A stretch of 64,000 bases of DNA, taken from assembly GCA_041659285.1 (NCBI GenBank), contig JBAZYO010000014.1:1-64000 (forward strand), in the 5' to 3' direction. The notes beneath the pieces are model-generated. The model ran no database searches, was not told the DNA's origin, and worked only from the letters and a program-made list of their open reading frames with translations. This document shows positions 49,787 to 59,048 of the stretch, piece by piece. The stretch is from Vicinamibacterales bacterium. Its GTDB lineage: Bacteria > Acidobacteriota > Vicinamibacteria > Vicinamibacterales > UBA2999. The translations under genes and the position numbers were made by a program. How positions within the stretch are numbered: the stretch's first letter is position 1; each line of letters starts with the position of its first letter.

Positions 49787-49888
49787 GTGGCCGGCCGCCC
49801 CCTCCTCGTCGCGCTCCTCGCCGTGATCGCCCTGATGGTCGGGTCGTGGACGCTCGGGGAGTGGTTGCGTCAGCGTAAAGACAAGTAA
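49787..49888 (+). CDS. 33-aa single-TM microprotein downstream of the symporter
   Basis: Starts at GTG 49787 immediately after the symporter stop. It encodes MAGRPLLVALLAVIALMV... with one TM helix and a basic tail (LRQRKDK). The terminator stem begins within its stop codon, as expected for the last gene of the operon. Unknown function; possibly a small transporter subunit. Confidence 0.6.
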   Translation: MAGRPLLVALLAVIALMVGSWTLGEWLRQRKDK

Positions 49889-49938
49889 CAGGAGTCCAGA
49901 AGTAACAACTCTTCTTCTGATCTTCTGGCCTCCTGTTA
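49886..49938. terminator. Bidirectional terminator hairpin
   Basis: Arms 49886-49902 and 49922-49938 are 17-bp inverted copies with one mismatch and a 19-nt pyrimidine-rich loop. It lies between two convergent genes and includes the stop codon of the 33-aa gene. Confidence 0.75.
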
Positions 49939-49957
49939 AGGCCTCTTGGTCTCGATG

Positions 49958-50251
49958 CTAGAGCTTGTCCAGCGCGTCTTTTCCGATCACCACATTCCAC
50001 TGCATCAACTCGTACTGCGCCACACCGGCCAGGTAGTACGGGTCCGCGTCGCGAATCGCATCCAGCGCCTGCTGCGGGTTCTCGTCCGGCACGCGCACCA
50101 GGAACATGCCGCCGAAGCGCGGCTCGTTGGGGCCGGCGGCGAGGAGGGTGCCTTCTTCCTTGAGCTTCCGCAGGAACGCCCGGTGGGCCTCCTGCTGGGC
50201 GAGCACTTCTTCAATGGGCCGGCGGTACCGGACGATCACCATGGCATACAT
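49958..50251 (-). CDS. YCII-related protein
   Basis: Encodes 97 aa of ferredoxin-like dimeric alpha-beta fold: YAMVIVRYRRPIEEVLAQQEAH (two runs), AHRAFLRKLKEEGTLLAAGP with conserved His, and DPYYLAGVAQYELMQWNVV. YCII proteins resemble muconolactone isomerase and dechlorinase folds with an active-site His-Asp, but most have no known substrate. It follows DPP IV on the same strand by 29 bp yet has its own TATCCT box 7 nt before the ATG, suggesting independent leaderless expression. Confidence 0.85.
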   Translation of the reverse strand: MYAMVIVRYRRPIEEVLAQQEAHRAFLRKLKEEGTLLAAGPNEPRFGGMFLVRVPDENPQQALDAIRDADPYYLAGVAQYELMQWNVVIGKDALDKL

Positions 50252-50258
50252 GCGAAAC

Positions 50259-50264
50259 AGGATA
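50259..50264 (-). promoter_or_regulatory. -10 box of a likely leaderless YCII gene
   Basis: TATCCT on the minus strand, 7 nt before ATG 50251, inside the 29-bp gap after DPP IV. Confidence 0.45.
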
Positions 50265-50280
50265 CTTCAGTCCCCGGTGA

Positions 50281-52506
50281 TTACTTCGATGCAGTCGTGG
50301 CTGCTTGCGGCACTAGCTTGAGCAGCGTCTCCACCGTGAAGTCCAGCATCATCTGTCGCATGTGCTTCACCAGGTCCGGGTCGGCGACGCCGTGGCGCGA
50401 GCGCTCGTAGGTCATCAGCCGGAACGGCTTGCCGGCCTTCTGCAGCTCGTACGCCAGCGACATGGTGTTCTGCATGTGCACGTTGTCGTCGATCACGCCG
50501 TGGATCAGCAGCAACTGGCCGTGCAGGTTCTTTGCCGCCTTCAGCACCGACGACTTCTCGTAGCCCTCGGGATTGTTCTGCGGCATCAGCATCATGCGCT
50601 CGGTGTAGACGCTGTCGTAGAGGCTCCAGTCGGTGACGTTGCCGCCGCCGATGCCCATCGCGAAGCTGGTGCTGTGAGTGAGCGCGTAGGTGGTCATGAA
50701 GCCGCCGTAGCTCCAGCCGTCGAGGCCGATGCGCGAGCCATCGACCCACGGCTGCTTCTTCAGCCAGGTGAGGCCGTCTTCGATGTCGGCGAGTTCCGAC
50801 ACGCCGAGCTGCTTGTGGATGCCCCAGGCCGACTGCGCGCCCTTGGCGCTTGCCGAGCGGTTGTCCATGATCCACACCGCGATGCCGCGCTGCGCCAGCA
50901 TCTGGTAATACATCATCGTTCCGCCAGGCCACGCGTTGCGGACCATCGGCGCCGCCGGGCCGGCGTAGGTGAACTGCATTACCGGGTACTTCCGCGACGG
51001 GTTGAAGTCCACCGGTTTGATCAACATGGCTTCCATCGCGAAGCCGTCGCGCGCCTTCACCTGCAGCAGCTCCGGCTTCGACAGCTTGAACGGCGACAGA
51101 TCCACCTTGCTCTCGTGGACCAGGCGCACCTGGGTGCCGTCGGCGCGATGGATGCGCACTTGTGGCGGCGTGGTGAGGTCGCTGAAGTTGTCGATGTAGT
51201 GGGCGAGTCCCGGTGAGAAGGCGGCGCGGTGCGATCCGGGCGTCTGCGTCAAGCGCGTCAGGCCGGTGCCATCCACCTTCACGCGATACACATCACTGCC
51301 GATGTAGCTCCGTTCGGTGCCGGAGAAATACAGCCAGCCGCCGGTCTCGTCCACGCCGTGGAACGCCTTGATGTCCCACGCGCCGCTGGTGATCGCGCGC
51401 ACCAGCGACCCGTCCATCTTGTAGTGGTAGACATGCCGCCAGCCGGACCGATCGCTCGCCCACACGAACGTGCCGTCCTTCAGGAACGTCGGCGGGCCAA
51501 TCGGATCCACCCACGCCTTGGTGGTCTCGCGCAGGATGGTGCGCGGCGCGCCGCCGTTCGGCTCGGCCAGGTTCAGGTCGAGCCAGGTCTGCTCGCGGTT
51601 CTGCACCTGGTAGGCGACCTGCTTCCCATCCGGCGTCCAGCTCACGTTGACGATGAGGAACTCCGCCGGCGCGTACTTCTCGAGGTTCGCCCAGCGCGTG
51701 GCGCCGCCGGCCACCGGGAGCACACCGAGCTTCACGGTGGGATTGGGGTCGCCGGCCTTCGGGTAGTCCCAGGTCTCGATGCCGAGACGCTTCGGCAGGT
51801 GATCGATCACCGTGAACTCGGGGACCGGCGCTTCGTTGAGCTGCAGGTAGGCGAGGTGGACGGAGTCCGGACTCCACCAGTACGCGCGGTAGTTGCCGCG
51901 GCCGTAGATCTCTTCCTGGTAGACCCAGTCGAGCTTGCCGTTCAGCAGCTGCGGGCCGCCGTCGGTGGTGAGGCGGCGCTCGATGCGGCGCTGGTCCACC
52001 TCGATCACGTAGAGGTCGTTGCCGCGCAGGAAGGCCAGGAGCTTGCCGTCGGGGCTGAACGAGAATTCCTCTTCAGCCGCGGGGTCGAAAGTGAGGCGGA
52101 ACACGCGGTCGGTCCCGAACGGGTAGTAGTACAAATCGTCGCCGATCGACACCACCGCCGCCGTGCGGGCCGGGTTCATCTCGAGGCCGCGCGAGTTGGG
52201 CAGCCGCGCCACGTCCTCGGCGCGCAGGCCCGGCAAGGCATCGAACGCGGCGCGCATCTTCGCGGCGTCGAACAGGGGCGTGCTGGCGCCGGTGGCGGCG
52301 TCCACCTTGACCCACTCGACGCTGCCGCGCTCGCCCGGCTTCGGCCACGCGTATTCGGCGTCTGACATCCAGGCCAAGCCGGACGGCGCGCCGCCTGAGA
52401 AGTCGATCCGCTTGGCCGGGTCGTAGAGGTCGTCGATGGTGAGTGCCCGTCCCTGCGCAAACACCAACCCGGGCAGCAAAAGGAGGGAAGCAAGCAGTTT
52501 TTTCAT
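50281..52506 (-). CDS. Secreted dipeptidyl peptidase IV (S9B)
   Basis: Encodes 741 aa with a signal peptide (KKLLASLLLLPGLVFAQ). An N-terminal eight-bladed propeller (about 40-490) contains the S9B double-Glu motif (DWVYQEEIYGRG), which anchors the substrate N-terminus. A C-terminal alpha/beta hydrolase follows with GWSYGG (Ser 599), Asp in HGVIDDNVH and His in ERSRHG. It removes X-Pro or X-Ala dipeptides in the periplasm. It is divergent from the MBL-fold gene, starting 26 bp apart. Confidence 0.94.
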   Translation of the reverse strand: MKKLLASLLLLPGLVFAQGRALTIDDLYDPAKRIDFSGGAPSGLAWMSDAEYAWPKPGERGSVEWVKVDAATGASTPLFDAAKMRAAFDALPGLRAEDVARLPNSRGLEMNPARTAAVVSIGDDLYYYPFGTDRVFRLTFDPAAEEEFSFSPDGKLLAFLRGNDLYVIEVDQRRIERRLTTDGGPQLLNGKLDWVYQEEIYGRGNYRAYWWSPDSVHLAYLQLNEAPVPEFTVIDHLPKRLGIETWDYPKAGDPNPTVKLGVLPVAGGATRWANLEKYAPAEFLIVNVSWTPDGKQVAYQVQNREQTWLDLNLAEPNGGAPRTILRETTKAWVDPIGPPTFLKDGTFVWASDRSGWRHVYHYKMDGSLVRAITSGAWDIKAFHGVDETGGWLYFSGTERSYIGSDVYRVKVDGTGLTRLTQTPGSHRAAFSPGLAHYIDNFSDLTTPPQVRIHRADGTQVRLVHESKVDLSPFKLSKPELLQVKARDGFAMEAMLIKPVDFNPSRKYPVMQFTYAGPAAPMVRNAWPGGTMMYYQMLAQRGIAVWIMDNRSASAKGAQSAWGIHKQLGVSELADIEDGLTWLKKQPWVDGSRIGLDGWSYGGFMTTYALTHSTSFAMGIGGGNVTDWSLYDSVYTERMMLMPQNNPEGYEKSSVLKAAKNLHGQLLLIHGVIDDNVHMQNTMSLAYELQKAGKPFRLMTYERSRHGVADPDLVKHMRQMMLDFTVETLLKLVPQAATTASK

Positions 52507-52519
52507 GGCGATTGCTGTT

Positions 52520-52525
52520 TATGAT
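52520..52525 (+). promoter_or_regulatory. -10 box of a likely leaderless MBL nuclease gene
   Basis: TATGAT, 6 nt before ATG 52532. No ribosome binding site is present. Confidence 0.5.
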
Positions 52526-52531
52526 ACGTCC

Positions 52532-53904
52532 ATGCCTTCGCTCACGTTTCTTGGGGCCGCGCGCACGGTCACCGGTTCCAAGCACCTGCTCGAGATCGAC
52601 GGGCAGCGCATCCTCTTCGACTGCGGAATGTTTCAAGGGCTCAAGGAGCTGCGCCTGCGCAACTGGGCGGCGCTGCCGGTTCCCGCCGACAGCATTCACG
52701 CCGTCGTCCTCACACACGCGCACCTGGACCATACCGGCTGGTTCCGCGCCTGGTGGCCTCTGGCTTCAAGGGGAAGGTGTACTGCACCGGTGGGACGCAC
52801 GATCTGTCGAAGCTCATTCTTCCGGATGCGGCCCGCATCCAGGAAGAGGATGCCCGCCATGCCAACAAGCACGGGTTCTCGAAACATCATCCCGCGCTGC
52901 CGCTCTACACCGAAGCAGACGCCACCGCGGCGCTCTCCCGATTCAAGGTGTGCCCGATGGAGAAGAAGGTCCAGGTCGCCGATCACCTGGACGTTGAGTT
53001 CATCAACGCCGGCCACCTGCTGGGTTCGTCGTTCGTGCTGGCCACGCGGCGCGGCAACGGCGGCGGTCGCGTCCTGTTCGGCGGCGACCTGGGCCGTTAC
53101 AACCGGCCGATCCTTCCCGATCCGTCGCCCGGCGTCGAAACCGACGTGCTGCTGGTCGAGTCAACCTACGGCGATCGCCTCCACCCGCCCGAAGACGACG
53201 GCGCGGCGTTCGCGGCCATTGTCAACGACACGGTGACGCGGCGAGGCAAGCTGATTCTCCCGTCCTTCGCGATTGGCCGCGTCGAAGAGCTCCTCTACTG
53301 GTTGTACCGCCTCGAGGACCAGAACCGCATCCCGAAGCTGCCGATCTACGTGGACAGCCCGATGGCCCTCGAAGGCCTCGAGTTCTACCGGCGCCGGTCT
53401 CACGAACTGGACCAGGATGTGTCCACCATGCAGCGCACCCTGCCGCGCTTCACCGCGGTGGAAACCGCCGATGAGTCGAAGCGCCTGGTCCAGACGCCGG
53501 GACCTTCGATCGTGATCGCGTCGAGCGGCATGGCCACCGGCGGCCGCGTCGTGCACCACTTGTTCGCCGAGCTGCCCTACGAGCGGAACACCGTGCTGTT
53601 TGTCGGCTACCAGGCCGTGGGCACCCGCGGCCGCAACCTGATCGAGGGCGCGCATTACATCAAGATGTACGGGCAGGAGGTGCCGGTGCGCGCCAAGGTC
53701 GCCAAGATCAACGGCATGTCGTCGCACGCCGACTCGGGTGAGATCATCAAGTGGTTGCGCACGATCCCGAGAGCCCCGAAGATCACGTACCTCGTCCACG
53801 GCGAGCCTGCTGCCCAGGACGTGCTGAAAGCGACCATCCAGAAGGAACTGGCCTGGAACGTCGAGATCCCGACCCATGGACAAACCGTCGAGCTTCCGCT
53901 GTAA
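52532..53904 (+). pseudogene. MBL-fold/beta-CASP RNA-processing nuclease with a -1 frameshift
   Basis: Two overlapping frames together make a complete metallo-beta-lactamase/beta-CASP protein of about 457 aa. The N-terminal part has SLTFLGAARTVTGSKHLLE and the zinc motif HAHLDHTG. The second frame resumes at VASGFKGKVYCTGGTHDLSK and carries GHLLGS, GGDLGR, PSFAIGRVEELLY, SSGMATGGR (beta-CASP) and GMSSHADSGE. Read-through requires one extra base at 52743-52746, where TTCCGCGCC stands for an expected TTCCCGCGCC. Either a sequencing or assembly error, or a recent inactivating deletion. Intact homologues cleave RNA (CPSF73-like). Confidence 0.85.
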
Positions 53905-53907
53905 CGC

Positions 53908-55836
53908 ATGACGCCCACCCGCCCGTACCTGCTCGAACAGATCGCCGACGCCGCCGTCGTCCAGTTGTACGCGGACGGCTTCGACGAACTCACCCTGAAG
54001 GAGAAGACGCTGGTCTGGCACCTCTACCAGGCGGCGATTGCCGGCCGCGACATCTATTACGACCAGCGCCATCGCCACAACCTGGGGATCCGTGATCTGC
54101 TCGAAGAGGTCCTGACCCACGCGCAGGGCGTGCCGGCCGAGACGCTGGCGGAGCTGACGCGCTACACCAAACTGGTCTGGCTCAACACCGGCCCGTACAA
54201 CAACCTGACCGCGCGCAAGTTCCTGTTGAATCTCGATCGCGGGCGCGTCAAGGAGGCGATGGAAATCGCGGCGCGCAACGGCGCCGACTTCACGCTGGGC
54301 GAGGGTGAAACGATCGGGGAGCGGGTCGAGCGCTACGCCCGCATGTTCTTCGATCCTGACTTCGAGCCCATGGTCACCCAGAAGACCCCGGGCGGTGGCC
54401 AGGACATTCTCGCCTCGAGCGCCAACAACCTCTACGACGGCGTCACCATGGCCGACCTCGACGGGTTTGCCGAGAAGCACCAACTGAACTCGCGGCTCGC
54501 CATGCGCGAAGGCAAGCTGGTCGAGGAGGTGTATCGCGTCGGCGGGTTGTACGATGCGCCGATCCGCCGGATCGTCAGCCATCTTGGCGACGCGCTGCCG
54601 TTTGCGCCGGAGGCGCTGGGTAAGGCGCTGGCGGCGCTGATCAAGTTCTACCAGACGGGCGACGACGCCGATCGCGAGGCCTTCGACATTGCCTGGGTCC
54701 AGAACCGCGACACCGCCGTCGACACCATGAACGGCTTCATCGAGGTCTACATGGACGCCCGCGGCATGAAGGGCGCGTGGGAAGCCGTGGTGTATTACGC
54801 CAACCACGAGAAGACCGAGAAGATCCGCGCCCTGGCCACGCACGCGCAGTGGTTCGAGGATCACCTGCCAATCGATCCCAGGTACCGCAAGCCGAAGGTG
54901 CAGGGCGTGTCGGCCATGGCCATTGAAGTGGTGGTCGAGATTGGCGACTCGGGCCCGGTCACGCCGATCGGCGTGAACCTGCCGAACGATCAGCGGATCC
55001 GCGAAGTGCACGGCAGCAAGTCGGTGTCGCTCTCCAACGTGCTCGAGGCCTACGAGCGCTCCATGCCCGACACCTTCCGCCACGAGTTCGCGTGGGACGA
55101 TGCGGAGGTGGAGCGGGCGAAGCGGTGGGGCGCGTTCGCGAGCGAGCTGACCACGGAGATTCACGAGGTGCTCGGGCACGGCTCCGGCCGCATGGCCGAC
55201 GGCATCCAGGCGACGCCGCAGGATCTGCTGAAGGAGCAGTACTCCGCGCTCGAGGAGTCGCGCGCCGACCTGGTGGCGCTGTATTTCGTCGCCGATCCGT
55301 ATCTGGCGGAGATGGGGCTGGTCCCCGCCGACGAGCAGCAAGCGGTGGTGCAGACCGAGTACGAGGCCTACGCCCGCAATGCGCTGGTCCAGTTGCGGCG
55401 CGTCCGCGAGGGCGCGCAGCTCGAAGAAGACCACATGCGCAACCGCCAGGCCATCGTTCACTGGCTGCTCGCCAACACCAAGGCCATCGACGTGCGGCGG
55501 CGCGACGGCAAGACCTATTTCGTGATGATCGACTCGGATGCGTTCCGGACCGGAGTGGCCAGGCTGCTCGCCGAGGTCCAGCGGATCAAGTCGCAGGGCG
55601 ACTACCAGGCGGCTCGCGAGCTGTTCGAATCCTACGGGGTGCATTTCGACCCGGATCTCAGGGACGAAGTGGTGGCGCGCGTGGATCACCTGAAGCTGCC
55701 GTCGTACACCGGCTTCGTGATGCCGAGGCTCGAGGCTGTCAAAGACGGATCCGGCGCCGTCACGGACGTCAAGATCTCATACCCTTGCGATCTCACGGCG
55801 CAGATGCTGGAGTACTCAGGGCGACGGGCTTCATGA
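53908..55836 (+). CDS. Dipeptidyl peptidase III (M49)
   Basis: Encodes 642 aa with no signal peptide, so cytosolic. The zinc motif HEVLGH (His 419, Glu 420, His 424) is the HExxGH form seen in several bacterial DPP III proteins, as against HELLGH in others. The second motif is EESRADLVALYF (third zinc ligand Glu about 449). It removes dipeptides from the N-terminus of short peptides. It is followed, with ATGA overlap, by the HEAT-cyclophilin gene. The length is typical for bacterial M49. Confidence 0.92.
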   Translation: MTPTRPYLLEQIADAAVVQLYADGFDELTLKEKTLVWHLYQAAIAGRDIYYDQRHRHNLGIRDLLEEVLTHAQGVPAETLAELTRYTKLVWLNTGPYNNLTARKFLLNLDRGRVKEAMEIAARNGADFTLGEGETIGERVERYARMFFDPDFEPMVTQKTPGGGQDILASSANNLYDGVTMADLDGFAEKHQLNSRLAMREGKLVEEVYRVGGLYDAPIRRIVSHLGDALPFAPEALGKALAALIKFYQTGDDADREAFDIAWVQNRDTAVDTMNGFIEVYMDARGMKGAWEAVVYYANHEKTEKIRALATHAQWFEDHLPIDPRYRKPKVQGVSAMAIEVVVEIGDSGPVTPIGVNLPNDQRIREVHGSKSVSLSNVLEAYERSMPDTFRHEFAWDDAEVERAKRWGAFASELTTEIHEVLGHGSGRMADGIQATPQDLLKEQYSALEESRADLVALYFVADPYLAEMGLVPADEQQAVVQTEYEAYARNALVQLRRVREGAQLEEDHMRNRQAIVHWLLANTKAIDVRRRDGKTYFVMIDSDAFRTGVARLLAEVQRIKSQGDYQAARELFESYGVHFDPDLRDEVVARVDHLKLPSYTGFVMPRLEAVKDGSGAVTDVKISYPCDLTAQMLEYSGRRAS

Positions 55837-57872
55837 ACAAACTGCTGGTTTTCTTGATCTGTCTCGCGACGCCGGCAGCCGCGCAGTCCCTGCAGGAGCG
55901 GATGCTGGTCGCCGAGGATGCACGGCCGGCCACCGAACCGGGGCTGGCGCCGCTGCTCGAAGGCCTGAAGGGCAACGGGCGGCGCACCGCGATTCGAGCG
56001 ATCGGCCGGCTCGAGCGGCCGGCGCTGATCCCGCTGATCGCGCCGGCGCTGGCGGATGGCGTCGGCATTCGCGCCGAGGCCGCCAACGCGCTCGCGCAAA
56101 TGGCGCGCACGCCCGCGGCGGTGATCGACGTGGAGAAGCTGCTCCTCGACCGGGCGGCCGTGGACGCCGAACTCAACACGTGGGAGCCCTGGGGCGAGAT
56201 CGCCGCCGCGCTCGGCCGGCTGCCGTACGATACCGCCGAACAGGCGGCGGCCGCCGAGGCCGTGCTGGTGACCGGCCTGCCGTCGCCCGACTCGATGAAC
56301 GACGTGGACTCGGCCGCGCTGATCGGATCCGCGCGCGGCTTCGAGTCGCTGGCGCGCACGGTGCGCGCGAAGAAACTGCCGCCACTGGGCCAGCGGACCT
56401 GGGATCTGCTGCGGTGGGCGGCCACCGCGCAGCGGCCGGCGGCCGATCCGCGATCAGTGTTGACCCGCCGTCTGGCAATGGCGGCGCTCGTCACCGGCAA
56501 CCAGGCGACCCCTTCCGTGATCGAGCGCGGCTTGCTCGATGCGGATGCGGAAGTCCGTCGCTTCGCGGCGGCAGCCGCGGCCACTGATGCGGCGTTGAGC
56601 GATCGCGACGCGCTCCTGAAGCGCGCGATGGCCGACAGGGAAGCGCGCGTCAGGCTGGAAGGCCTGCGCGGGTGGGGACGCCAGTTGCAGAAGACGTCGT
56701 GCGCGCCGGTCCGCGCCGCCCTCAAGGACGCCGACCCGCACGTGCGGCTGCAGGCCATCGATCAGCTCGGCGCCGGCTGCCCCGCGGCGGAAGGCCCGTC
56801 GTCTGAGTTGGGCGCACTGGTCGAGTCGCTGTCGATGCAGCCGCGCATGTGGCACGCGCCGGCGCACGCCGTCGTGTCGCTCGCCCGCACGCAGCCGGAC
56901 GACGCCCGGAAGGCGCTGCCGCGCTTCATCGAACACCCGACGTGGCAGGTGCGGATGTACGCCGCCCGCGCCGCGGCCGCGCTGGGCGCCGTGGCGGCGC
57001 TCACCACGCTGATGGGCGACCGCGTCGACAACGTGCGTGAAGCCGCGCTGACCGCTTTGATCGAACTGAAGCGTCCCGAGGTGGTGCCGGCGGCGATCGA
57101 TTCGTTGAGCCGCAGCGACTATCAACTGGTGCTGTCCGCCGTCCGCGCGCTGGAAGACAAGACGCTGGCGCCGAAGGCCACCGCGCCGCTGATCGCGGCG
57201 CTGGGCCGCATCACGAAGGAGCACAAAGACACCTCGCGCGATCCGCGGATGGCCATCCTGAACCGGCTGCACGCCTACGGCGATGCGACGCAGGCGGTGA
57301 ACATCGAGGGTTACCTCAAGGACTTCGATCCGGCGGTGGCCGCCAAGGCCGCGGAGATGCTGACGGCCTGGACCGGCCGGCCGCGCCCGGCAGAGCCGCA
57401 GCCGCTGCCGGCGCCGGGCGTGACCATGGCGGCCGTCAACGCGCTTCGCGGCAAGGCGCTCCGCTTCCACATGGCCGGCCGCGGATCGTTCGACATCTCG
57501 CTCGAGGTGGATGCCGCCCCACTGTCAGTGCTTCGCATTGCGCGCCGCGCCGGTGAAGGCTACTACGACGGCCTGACCTTCCACCGCATTGCGCCAAACT
57601 TCGTCATCCAGGGCGGCAGCCCGGGCGCGAATGAGTACAGCGGGGAGCCGTTCTTCATGCGCGACGAGCCGGGGCTCCACCTGCGCGGCACGGTGGGCGT
57701 CTCCACGCGCGGCCGCGACACCGGCGACGCGCAGATCTTCGTCAACATGATCGATTCCCCGCGACTCGATCACATCTACACCGTGTTTGGCGGCGTGATC
57801 GCGGGCATGGACGTGGTGGACGGCATCCTCGAAGGCGATGTCATTCAACGCGTGGAGCTGGTCAGCCGCTGA
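55833..57872 (+). CDS. Secreted HEAT-repeat protein with C-terminal cyclophilin PPIase
   Basis: Encodes 679 aa from ATG 55833 (overlapping the DPP III stop), with a signal peptide (KLLVFLICLATPAAAQ). Many HEAT-like repeats (about 35-500; e.g. RMYAARAAAALGAVAALTTL) precede a cyclophilin domain (about 525-675): GEGYYDGLTFHRIAPNFVIQGG, then DTGDAQIFVNMIDSPRLDHIYTVFGGV (two runs). The catalytic Arg of FHRI is kept; FVNMIDSPRLD replaces FFINLxDNxxLD. It is probably a periplasmic folding helper that uses HEAT repeats to hold clients. Confidence 0.9.
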   Translation: MNKLLVFLICLATPAAAQSLQERMLVAEDARPATEPGLAPLLEGLKGNGRRTAIRAIGRLERPALIPLIAPALADGVGIRAEAANALAQMARTPAAVIDVEKLLLDRAAVDAELNTWEPWGEIAAALGRLPYDTAEQAAAAEAVLVTGLPSPDSMNDVDSAALIGSARGFESLARTVRAKKLPPLGQRTWDLLRWAATAQRPAADPRSVLTRRLAMAALVTGNQATPSVIERGLLDADAEVRRFAAAAAATDAALSDRDALLKRAMADREARVRLEGLRGWGRQLQKTSCAPVRAALKDADPHVRLQAIDQLGAGCPAAEGPSSELGALVESLSMQPRMWHAPAHAVVSLARTQPDDARKALPRFIEHPTWQVRMYAARAAAALGAVAALTTLMGDRVDNVREAALTALIELKRPEVVPAAIDSLSRSDYQLVLSAVRALEDKTLAPKATAPLIAALGRITKEHKDTSRDPRMAILNRLHAYGDATQAVNIEGYLKDFDPAVAAKAAEMLTAWTGRPRPAEPQPLPAPGVTMAAVNALRGKALRFHMAGRGSFDISLEVDAAPLSVLRIARRAGEGYYDGLTFHRIAPNFVIQGGSPGANEYSGEPFFMRDEPGLHLRGTVGVSTRGRDTGDAQIFVNMIDSPRLDHIYTVFGGVIAGMDVVDGILEGDVIQRVELVSR

Positions 57873-59048
57873 ATGACGTCTTCGCGCCTCCCTGCCAACC
57901 TCGAACCCAACGCCCTCACTCGCGCGGTCAACGCCAAGCGCCGCCGCGGCGTGGCCGTTGCCGACCTGACCGAATCGAACCCGACGCGGGTGGGCCTGAA
58001 CTACCCGGCCGGCCTGCTCGCGCCGCTCGCCGATCCGCAGGGGCTCGCCTACGATCCGCAGCCGCTCGGCCTGTGGCCCGCTCGCGCCGCGGTCGCCGGC
58101 GACTTCCGCCGCAAGGGCATCGTCATTTCGGCGGATCGCGTCGCCGTCACCTCCAGTACCAGCGAGGCCTACGCGCTGCTGTTCAAGCTGTTCTGTGACG
58201 CGGGCGACGCCGTGCTGGTGCCGCGGCCCAGCTACCCGCTGTTCGAGCACCTCGCTCGTCTCGAGTCTGTTACAGCGCTGACCTACGATCTCGAGTATCA
58301 CGGCACCTGGCGCATCGACATCGACTCGGTGCGGCGCGCCATCGGCCCCCGGGTGAAAGCGCTGCTGATCGTGTCGCCCAACAACCCCACCGGATCGTTC
58401 CTGCACCGCGACGATTTGGCCGCCCTGTCGGAACTGAGCGCCGTTCACGGCTGGCCGATCATCGGCGACGAAGTGTTCGCCGACTACGCGCTCGATCCGG
58501 CGCCGTCGGCGACGCCCGTGATGGCCGCCAGCGACGTGCTGACCTTCAGCCTCGGCGGCCTGTCAAAATCCGCGGGCCTGCCGCAGGTGAAGCTGGGCTG
58601 GATCGGCGTGGGCGGCCCGGCCGCGAAAGTCGATGAGGCCCTGGCGGCGTACGAGATCGTGGCCGACACCTACCTGTCGGTGTCCACGCCCGTGCAGGTG
58701 GCCGCGCCCGCTCTCATCGAGCAGGGCGCGCTCGTGCGCGCGCAGATTCTCGCGCGGGTCCGGCACAATCTCGCCACGCTGCGCACCCAGGCCGCCGCCA
58801 TGCCGTCGGTGAACGTGCTGCCGGTTGAAGGCGGCTGGTCGGCGGTCGTGCAAGTGCCCGCCGTCCGATCCGAAGATGCCCTCGTCCTCGAACTGCTCGA
58901 TGTGGACGACGTGCTGGTGCATCCGGGATATTTCTTCGACTTCGCGCGAGAGGCGTATATCGTGGTGAGCTTGTTGCCGGAGCCGTCCGTATTCGCGCCC
59001 GCGATCGCCCGCGTCCTGCGGCGCGCGTCCGCAGGTCCCGCCGCATGA
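57873..59048 (+). CDS. PLP-dependent class I/II aminotransferase
   Basis: Encodes 391 aa, with the ATG abutting the previous stop. Fold type I motifs are SNPTRVGLNYP near the N-terminus, SSTSEAYALLFK (PLP phosphate/cofactor), SPNNPTGSF, GDEVFADY (Asp to pyridine N, Tyr) and the Schiff-base lysine in SLGGLSKSAGLPQVKLGW. The C-terminal Arg is in the AREAYIVVSL region. The substrate amino acid is not defined. Overlaps the malQ start (ATGA), so part of a long operon from 53908 onward. Confidence 0.9.
   Translation: MTSSRLPANLEPNALTRAVNAKRRRGVAVADLTESNPTRVGLNYPAGLLAPLADPQGLAYDPQPLGLWPARAAVAGDFRRKGIVISADRVAVTSSTSEAYALLFKLFCDAGDAVLVPRPSYPLFEHLARLESVTALTYDLEYHGTWRIDIDSVRRAIGPRVKALLIVSPNNPTGSFLHRDDLAALSELSAVHGWPIIGDEVFADYALDPAPSATPVMAASDVLTFSLGGLSKSAGLPQVKLGWIGVGGPAAKVDEALAAYEIVADTYLSVSTPVQVAAPALIEQGALVRAQILARVRHNLATLRTQAAAMPSVNVLPVEGGWSAVVQVPAVRSEDALVLELLDVDDVLVHPGYFFDFAREAYIVVSLLPEPSVFAPAIARVLRRASAGPAA

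Noticed and set aside
53161..55689. 842-codon minus-strand frame opposite the MBL and DPP III genes
   Set aside because: Antisense shadow of M49 with composition typical of GC-rich non-coding frames; no motifs.
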